Position numbers and translations under genes: made by a program
Notes under the pieces: model-generated
What the model saw: the letters and a program-made list of their open reading frames with translations, nothing else
Databases searched by the model: none
What the model was told of the DNA's origin: nothing
Part shown: positions 23,465 through 28,745 of the stretch, one piece after another
Layout: each line of letters opens with the position of its first letter
Numbering within the stretch: the first letter of the stretch is position 1
Source of the DNA: Balneolales bacterium
GTDB lineage: Bacteria > Bacteroidota > Rhodothermia > Balneolales > HLUCCA01
DNA length: 28,745 bases
NCBI GenBank assembly: GCA_022565415.1
Contig: JAIUMT010000002.1
Span: 1 to 28,745, forward strand
Direction of reading: 5' to 3'

Positions 23465-26011
23465 TTAGGAATCGGTTGGTGTATCGTCTTTTCTCTGAAA
23501 TTCAGGATAAAACTTAATCCAGTTTCGGTCTTCGAGGAATTGGATTAATGCCGGCAGGAAGGTTAGCGCAGATAATAGGGTCATGCCTATGCCAATCAAC
23601 GCCAGTAGGCCAATAGAATATAAGCCCGGATGTTGGGTAAATAACAGTCCGGCAAATCCCAACATAGTCGTAAATGATCCGATTGTAATATGCTGACCCG
23701 TACTTTTCAGGACATCCCACATGCTATTTCGGCCTTCTTCGAGGTATCGTGACGCAAGGTGAACGCCATTGTCGTTCCCAATTCCAAGAATTGCTGGCAG
23801 AACTACCAAATTATAAAAATTAAGCCGGATGTCGAAGATGATCATGATTCCGAAGGTCCATGCTAACCCCACCACGAGTGGCACCATTGAAATAATAGAC
23901 CAGCGTAGCGATCGAAACGCCACGTTAACCAGGATGAAAATCATTATGAACGTTGCGGCTATCATATACGGACTTTCATCCTGCATTAGCTCAAGCATTT
24001 CAGCGGCGGCGATGGATGTACTTGCCGCGTGGTGAATCTCACCGTCACTGGTGGTAACACTGGCAATTTCATTCTTGAATGCTATAGAATTACGTCCATC
24101 GGAAAGTCCGACAGATGGATAAATCATCACAAACCGTCCAACTTCTCCATCACGGGTTACGAAACGTTCGCGCATAAACGCAGGCAGGTCGTCAATATCA
24201 AGCGGATCTGTAACCAAAGATGCCCTGCGAATACGATCGAGGTCTTCATCTTGTTGGTCTCGGATGAATGGATCTTGCATCAAATCCCGAATTTCGGCAA
24301 TTCTTTCGAGTTTGAAATCTTCTTCGTCTTCGGTTGTGGGAAATCTTTCCTGAAGAGCTTCTACATCCAAAATTGTTGAAGATTCACCGTTTTCGGCCTG
24401 TCTTTTCCGGATTTCTGCAAGGATTTCACGAACCTGATCGTCAGTATCTGCCAGAATATAGGCCGGATTTCGTCTGGATGAACTGGTATATCCAACGAAT
24501 TCCCGAAATTGAACATACTCTGTGAACTCAGGCTCCAGAACACCAAACTCATATTCAAATTGGAGTTTTGAGTAGTTTATAGACACGACGATTACTAAAG
24601 CGAGTCCGACTAAGAATATGGACCTGGCGTATGGGTATCGCTTTGGAACATGAACAACAGGTTCGTCTGAATTAATGTTGTCATTAACTAAAATGATGCC
24701 AAAATGCTCAAAAACGGTGATTATTGCTGGCATGATGTACATCATAGACAGGTAGGCAAATATAATACCCCATCCTGAGATAAATCCGAATTCCGAAAAA
24801 CCTCGAAAATCGGCAAATATAAGTACAAACAGGGCAACCGCCGTTGTCGTAGCACTAGCCATAATGGCAGACCCGGTGCTGTCGTAGGTATTTAACAAGG
24901 CATTAAGCACATCTTCGCCAGCTGACCGTTTTTCAAGATATCTTGCGTAGAAGTGTAATCCGTAGTCAATTCCCAGACCGAAAAGAATCACAAATAACAC
25001 GGATGTCATGGTATTAAGTGATCCAAGTACGAGGTATGCCAATCCGAAGGTGTACGTAAGACTTAAGATTAGCGGAATACCAATAACCAGAATAGACACC
25101 GGCATCCTAATGAAATGACTCCAAATCGTGTGTTTTCTGGCTGAAGCTTTACCTTTTTTATAGTTGACGTATTTCTTAATGAAAAAGTAGAGCATAACAA
25201 GTAGCAATACACTACTTATACCCATGCTAAAACTGCTAAATACATCGTCGGTGATCGATTCCACCTCCATGAGGTGGCGCTGTAATCGTCCGCCGTAGCG
25301 GAGTTCCATTTCTGGGTGAAACGATGCCAGATCGACATCGGCGAGCATTACCTCATACGAAGAAAACATCCGGCGCAGAAAACTAAGGTCACTACGCGAA
25401 CCAGTTGGATAAAACTTCAACAGCATTACCGTACTGTCGGCATTTATTGGATACTCGGGAGGAATCAGTTCATCGTAAGCTTCACGAAACCGGCCGATAT
25501 CAGCTCGAACTTCGTCTTCATCGTCGTCGAAACCGAAGTCTACAAAAAATGGGTTGGCTTCGAGTCGGGCATCTTCAATTTCGTCTTCAAGATAAAAAAT
25601 AAGATCGTCGAGCTCGGTTGGAGTGGCAAGATATAGGGCGTAATCTTGGAGTAAACCTGTTTCTTTGCGATACTCTACCCTGCTGAAGAAATGGTTTTCG
25701 GAGCGATCGTCGTACAGATCAAGACTTTTGCTGATGAGGTACTCGGCAAGTCTTTTATTGGCCTCGAAATCGGGAGATTTAATTGCGACTTCCATCTCCG
25801 TTTCGCCACCGACAGTATCCCGAAGCTTATCGAGAGCAACTACGTGTGGATTATCTGGTGGCAGCAGATTTGCTATGTCGGTATCGATGCGCAAGTTTAA
25901 CGCATAAGAACCACTTATTATGGCTAGAACAACTGCAATAGCGAGAATTGTAACCGGGTAAATATAATTAAACCGGATTATGGGACGCAAAAAATCGAGA
26001 ATATAGCGCAT
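23465..26011 (-). CDS. HpnN-like MMPL/RND transporter
   Basis: An 848-residue inner-membrane transporter. TM1 is at about 18-38, followed by RIDTDIANLLPPDNP, which resembles the start of HpnN, the hopanoid-associated RND transporter. A large acidic periplasmic loop (to about 250) precedes a TM block with GLGIDYGLHFYARYLEKR. A second loop has EFTEYVQFREFVG, and a second TM block has GIGNDNGVHLASRYLEEG. These are the two symmetric Asp/His motifs of MMPL proteins. HpnN-type proteins move hopanoids or other lipids to the outer membrane in proteobacteria; no hopanoid synthesis gene is in this window, so the substrate is open. It begins its own operon (with recO and the HtrA gene) after the terminator of the tolC-mlaC unit. 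Confidence 0.85.
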   Translation of the reverse strand: MRYILDFLRPIIRFNYIYPVTILAIAVVLAIISGSYALNLRIDTDIANLLPPDNPHVVALDKLRDTVGGETEMEVAIKSPDFEANKRLAEYLISKSLDLYDDRSENHFFSRVEYRKETGLLQDYALYLATPTELDDLIFYLEDEIEDARLEANPFFVDFGFDDDEDEVRADIGRFREAYDELIPPEYPINADSTVMLLKFYPTGSRSDLSFLRRMFSSYEVMLADVDLASFHPEMELRYGGRLQRHLMEVESITDDVFSSFSMGISSVLLLVMLYFFIKKYVNYKKGKASARKHTIWSHFIRMPVSILVIGIPLILSLTYTFGLAYLVLGSLNTMTSVLFVILFGLGIDYGLHFYARYLEKRSAGEDVLNALLNTYDSTGSAIMASATTTAVALFVLIFADFRGFSEFGFISGWGIIFAYLSMMYIMPAIITVFEHFGIILVNDNINSDEPVVHVPKRYPYARSIFLVGLALVIVVSINYSKLQFEYEFGVLEPEFTEYVQFREFVGYTSSSRRNPAYILADTDDQVREILAEIRKRQAENGESSTILDVEALQERFPTTEDEEDFKLERIAEIRDLMQDPFIRDQQDEDLDRIRRASLVTDPLDIDDLPAFMRERFVTRDGEVGRFVMIYPSVGLSDGRNSIAFKNEIASVTTSDGEIHHAASTSIAAAEMLELMQDESPYMIAATFIMIFILVNVAFRSLRWSIISMVPLVVGLAWTFGIMIIFDIRLNFYNLVVLPAILGIGNDNGVHLASRYLEEGRNSMWDVLKSTGQHITIGSFTTMLGFAGLLFTQHPGLYSIGLLALIGIGMTLLSALTFLPALIQFLEDRNWIKFYPEFQRKDDTPTDS

Positions 26012-26100
26012 AGGGTGTATAAATCACAACTGTAAATTTCCTGACGAAATATACAAAAATTAATCGCTTGTTTAAGTTTGAACCGCGTGGATTATGTCAT

Positions 26101-26140
26101 ATAAAAAAAGCCATAAAACCTTTGGAGGTCGTATGGCTTT
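26101..26140 (-). terminator. Rho-independent terminator after the MlaC-family gene
   Basis: On the - strand, AAAGCCATA (complement of 26132-26140) pairs with TATGGCTTT (complement of 26107-26115); the loop contains a small CCT/AGG pair, and a run of T follows. It starts about 21 bases after the stop codon at 26162. The remaining bases to the transporter start at 26011 must contain that gene's promoter, but I found no strong match. Confidence 0.78.
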
Positions 26141-26161
26141 ATATATCTTATTTTTATGAAC

Positions 26162-26746
26162 TTAGGCTTCGGCGCGATTGCGTAAATTGTCGAGTAACGC
26201 GTCAAATCCCCGGCGGCGTATCATATTCTGAAATGATCTTCTGTACGATTCGGCTGTCGAGACATTGTCGATGGCCATATCGGTAATGAACCACTCATTC
26301 CCACGTTTTTCCACATCGTAACTTACTGGGGTGCGCACGTCCTTAAGCGTTGCCGTAGTTTTAACCTTAGCAGAGTTTCCATTGATCAAAATATCTTCAT
26401 AGATGACTTCGGCACGGTAAATATCCAGGTTATTAAGAGATTGATCGCGAATGATAGAGCTGAAAAGACGAACAAATTCCTCTCTCTGCTCCTCAGATAT
26501 AGTGTTATAGGTATCCTGGAGTGCAATCTTTGCCATTGCTTTATAATCAATAATATCGTTGATGATATCGCGCAGTTGGTCGCGTTGAGCACTGGATAAC
26601 TGCGTTCCTTCCGGACCAACTAGTTGCTTGATTTCAGCATCACGCTCGTCCATTAGATTGCGCACATCCTGCTTGCTGATACTTTGTGCTGATGCAAGTA
26701 CAGTTACGCTCAAAAATAGTAATGAAAGAAAAATTCGACTGATCAT
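26162..26746 (-). CDS. MlaC/Ttg2D (HpnM-like) periplasmic lipid-binding protein
   Basis: A 194-residue secreted protein of the toluene-tolerance Ttg2D/MlaC family, which carries phospholipids (or, as HpnM, is linked to hopanoids) between membranes. I start it at the ATG at 26746, which gives a clean signal peptide (ISRIFLSLLFLSVTVLASAQ); the longer frame begins with TTG and would overlap the upstream gene. Family features are DYKAMAKIALQDTYNTISEEQREEFV (D-x-x-x-M/I core, helical) and the C-terminal beta region with VSYDVEKRGNEWFITDMAIDN. It lies 10 bases after the TolC-family gene and ends before a terminator. The substrate is not visible from the sequence. Confidence 0.88.
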   Translation of the reverse strand: MISRIFLSLLFLSVTVLASAQSISKQDVRNLMDERDAEIKQLVGPEGTQLSSAQRDQLRDIINDIIDYKAMAKIALQDTYNTISEEQREEFVRLFSSIIRDQSLNNLDIYRAEVIYEDILINGNSAKVKTTATLKDVRTPVSYDVEKRGNEWFITDMAIDNVSTAESYRRSFQNMIRRRGFDALLDNLRNRAEA

Positions 26747-26756
26747 TGTGTTGAAT

Positions 26757-28148
26757 CTATTCGTTATGGGCCGGAGCAATTATTGGTAGTCCGGCAGATT
26801 TATTTAGCTTTCCTATATTAACGTTAAACTCGAAAATTCGTTGCCTGAGCTGTACTTCCAGTTCCAGGTTTGAGCGGACGGCTTCTACTAAATTTTTCAC
26901 CTCACCGAAGCCTAAATCGTAGTCTATTTGCTCTAAACGCAACCATTCGTTGCTAATATCGAGGGCTTCGCGGGTGTTGTCGAGTCGTGAAAATGACATC
27001 ATCATGCGACGATAATTCTCACGAATGTCGAGTTTAATTCCATCGGAGACGGCTTCTCTTGCGTATGATGCCTGCCTGAGTTGCAGCTGGGAGCGGCTGA
27101 TGTTCTCCCGATTTACCCGAAAATTTAGATTTTGACGAACACCAATCCCATAAACGATGTTTTCGTAGTTCGCACTGTTTCTTATAAATGGATTGGCCTG
27201 ACGTGGCCTGTTAGGCGTTCGGGCAAACGCAGCTGAGAAAGCCATAATAACAGTGGGGTAATTTGAGGCCTTTGCGATGTCAAGGCCGTATTCTGCCGCT
27301 CGATATGCGCTTTCTATTTGCATTAGTTCTGGTCGGGATAAACTAGCCTGGGACTCATAATACATAACCTCACGGATTTGAAAATCAAGAGGATCCAAAA
27401 AAGTTTCAGACGGCATGTAGACTTTGGATTCATCATGGTTTGCAAGAGCAAGATTCCAGGCCGCCTCAAGGAATTTCAGATTTTCACTTACTTCGTCGGC
27501 CTGAGTAAAGAACTCATGTTTAAAAATTCGGAACTGGTAGATGTCTTTGTCTTCAATATCTTGTTCACCCGATTCCAGGAAATTATTCAATTCACGCTCG
27601 GCTGTTTCGATAGTTCGCTTCGCATCATCTACAATGCGTTGCAATTCATAAGCTAACAAGCGACCATAATACAGTTCATACAATTGTATCTCGTACTCAG
27701 CACTGCTGGCATCAAACTCTGCTTTAGCCAAATTCACGCCTTGTTTAGCAGCGTTTATTGCACTTCTGATGGCTCCCCAGGTATAGATTGGCTGTATAGC
27801 TGAAACCTCCGCTCTGGTAAAAATAGCCCAGTCTTCCCAATCGTTTTCAAGGTTTGGGTCAAGATATAGAGATCTGTCGCCATACAACTCGGGATTACTA
27901 GACCGAACTCCTGGTACTAGTCCGTGAGCGGTAGTTAGTTCTATGCGAGGTAAAATACGTTGAGCACGTGCCTGACTTAACCTATTCGTTGCTAAATTCA
28001 CATCTTGTTGGTTTGTTCGCAACAACGATGATCGCTCCTTACCTAAAGCGATAAATTCCGATACATCAATTCGTATTGTATCGACCGACTGAGCCCCGGC
28101 CACGGAAACCCAAATTAAAAGGGACAAAATCGCAGATAAATAACGCAT
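26757..28148 (-). CDS. TolC-family outer-membrane efflux protein
   Basis: A 463-residue outer-membrane channel protein. Its signal peptide is at residues 1-19 (MRYLSAILSLLIWVSVAGA). Long amphipathic helices with heptad-like spacing (about 27-65, 128-185, 200-240, 275-300, 395-450) separate beta segments, the two-fold repeat of TolC proteins. QPIYTWGAIRSAINAAKQGV is the typical junction at the start of a helix (usually P-L/I-x-x-G-G). Such proteins carry substrates across the outer membrane together with an inner-membrane pump. No periplasmic adaptor (MFP) gene is present nearby; instead an MlaC-type gene follows. ATG start at 28148, 90 bases after the tRNA terminator. Confidence 0.87.
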   Translation of the reverse strand: MRYLSAILSLLIWVSVAGAQSVDTIRIDVSEFIALGKERSSLLRTNQQDVNLATNRLSQARAQRILPRIELTTAHGLVPGVRSSNPELYGDRSLYLDPNLENDWEDWAIFTRAEVSAIQPIYTWGAIRSAINAAKQGVNLAKAEFDASSAEYEIQLYELYYGRLLAYELQRIVDDAKRTIETAERELNNFLESGEQDIEDKDIYQFRIFKHEFFTQADEVSENLKFLEAAWNLALANHDESKVYMPSETFLDPLDFQIREVMYYESQASLSRPELMQIESAYRAAEYGLDIAKASNYPTVIMAFSAAFARTPNRPRQANPFIRNSANYENIVYGIGVRQNLNFRVNRENISRSQLQLRQASYAREAVSDGIKLDIRENYRRMMMSFSRLDNTREALDISNEWLRLEQIDYDLGFGEVKNLVEAVRSNLELEVQLRQRIFEFNVNIGKLNKSAGLPIIAPAHNE

Positions 28149-28237
28149 AGTTGGGATTTAAATTAGCTTTAGTGCTTCAGTATGGAAAGATACTCAAAAG
28201 CTAACGTTCAGATTGGCAAACCATTACTTATATAAAC

Positions 28238-28262
28238 AAAAAAAGCCCCATAAAGGGGCTTC
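28238..28262 (-). terminator. Rho-independent terminator after tRNA-Ser
   Basis: The stem AGCCCC/GGGGCT has a 5-base loop (ATAAA), with A/T runs on both sides (A7 at 28238-28244, T7 at 28263-28269), so it could work in both directions. The tRNA lies directly upstream on the - strand. The 89 bases between it and the TolC-family start have to hold that gene's promoter; no strong match seen. Confidence 0.85.
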
Positions 28263-28269
28263 TTTTTTT

Positions 28270-28355
<86 letters not shown>

Positions 28356-28382
28356 GACAGATTCCAAATATAAGAATAATTT

Positions 28383-28745
28383 TTAATTATTCAATGCCTC
28401 AGCACCAGAAACTATCTCAGAAATTTCCGTCGTGATAGCAGCCTGACGCGCCTGGTTATACTTCAGCTTAAGCTGTCGCATAATTTCAGAAGCATTCTCG
28501 GTAGCATTGTCCATCGCGGCCATTCGGGCGCCCTGTTCAGATGCATTTGATTCAAGTACAGCCCGCCACATTTGTGTATTTAAGTGAAGAGGTATAATTC
28601 TTTCGAGAATTTCTTTACCAGATGGTTCGTAAATATAATCTACACCATAGCCAGTATCACTTTCATCAGTTTTGTCAATCTGAATCGGCAAAGCCTGCAC
28701 AATAAGTTTATTCTGCGAAATCACAGACTTAAACTCATTAAATCC
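28383..28745 (-). CDS. atpG: ATP synthase gamma subunit, C-terminal part (5' end outside window)
   Basis: The gamma subunit is the rotating shaft of F1Fo ATP synthase. The frame is open to the window edge; the first codons visible read GFNEFKSVISQNK, typical of the middle of gamma. The C-terminal 120 residues include SEQGARMAAMDNATENASE and the terminal helix KYNQARQAAITTEISEIVSG, the family's C-terminal signature. The start lies beyond the right edge; the GTG at 28722-28724 is an internal Val codon, not the start. The tRNA-Ser gene follows 27 bases after its stop. Confidence 0.96.
   Translation of the reverse strand, partial: GFNEFKSVISQNKLIVQALPIQIDKTDESDTGYGVDYIYEPSGKEILERIIPLHLNTQMWRAVLESNASEQGARMAAMDNATENASEIMRQLKLKYNQARQAAITTEISEIVSGAEALNN

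Noticed and set aside
24029..24379. 116-residue + strand frame
   Set aside because: Antisense to the HpnN-like gene, with low-complexity Cys-rich composition and no motif.
25316..25636. 106-residue + strand frame
   Set aside because: Antisense to the transporter's acidic periplasmic loop; no start signal.
26747..26779. Longer start of the MlaC-family gene
   Set aside because: Begins with TTG, overlaps the TolC-family gene, and would put 11 polar residues before the signal peptide.
28722..28724. GTG as start of atpG
   Set aside because: Coding continues in frame to the window edge with gamma-subunit sequence (FNEFKS), so the codon is internal.

Overview
The window looks like chromosomal core DNA from a Gram-negative bacterium of the Bacteroidota/Balneolota/Rhodothermota (FCB) group; Balneolaceae-like is my best guess, from overall protein character only. 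Supporting signs are a bacillithiol ligase (BshC), a PspC-domain protein, a NuoG with a Thermus-like Fe-S region, a tRNA without encoded CCA, TAnnTTTG-type -7 promoter elements, few Shine-Dalgarno sequences, frequent GTG/TTG starts, and outer-membrane proteins (beta-barrel, TolC). I see no phage, insertion sequence, CRISPR or toxin-antitoxin element.

Left part (1-6870). The 3' end of an outer-membrane beta-barrel gene is followed on the + strand by an MMPL/RND transporter. Facing them is a compact - strand operon, read right to left: bifunctional-nuclease/UVR protein, bshC, 5-formyltetrahydrofolate cyclo-ligase, a PspC-domain membrane protein, and thymidylate kinase. Four of its five genes start with GTG or TTG. 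The last gene overlaps the 3' end of the transporter gene.

Middle (6871-14530). A divergent promoter region leads into nuoABCDEFGH, the peripheral arm of NADH:quinone oxidoreductase (complex I) plus the first membrane subunits A and H. A strong hairpin terminator follows nuoH, so nuoI-N must be elsewhere. NuoG is short and lacks the N7 cluster cysteines.

Centre (14632-20147). A family-4-type uracil-DNA glycosylase that has lost three of four Fe-S cysteines precedes dnaB. Converging on dnaB is an operon of a 66-residue membrane protein, mutL (with a degraded endonuclease site) and a homologue of the eukaryotic tRNA-queuosine mannosyltransferase QTMAN/GTDC1.

Right part (20270-28745), all on the - strand. 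First is a VOC-family ring-cleaving dioxygenase-like gene with a 26-bp operator-like dyad over its promoter. Next is an operon of an HpnN-like MMPL transporter, recO and an HtrA-type protease. Upstream of that lie a TolC-family gene and an MlaC/HpnM-family gene closed by their own terminator, then tRNA-Ser(UGA) with a terminator, and the 3' end of atpG. The TolC, MlaC and HpnN-like genes together suggest an envelope lipid-transport system.

The most interesting points are the bacterial QTMAN homologue, the cluster-less glycosylase, the MutL with a broken metal site, the TolC-MlaC-MMPL set and the dyad upstream of the VOC gene. No gene stretch longer than 300 bases is without a call.
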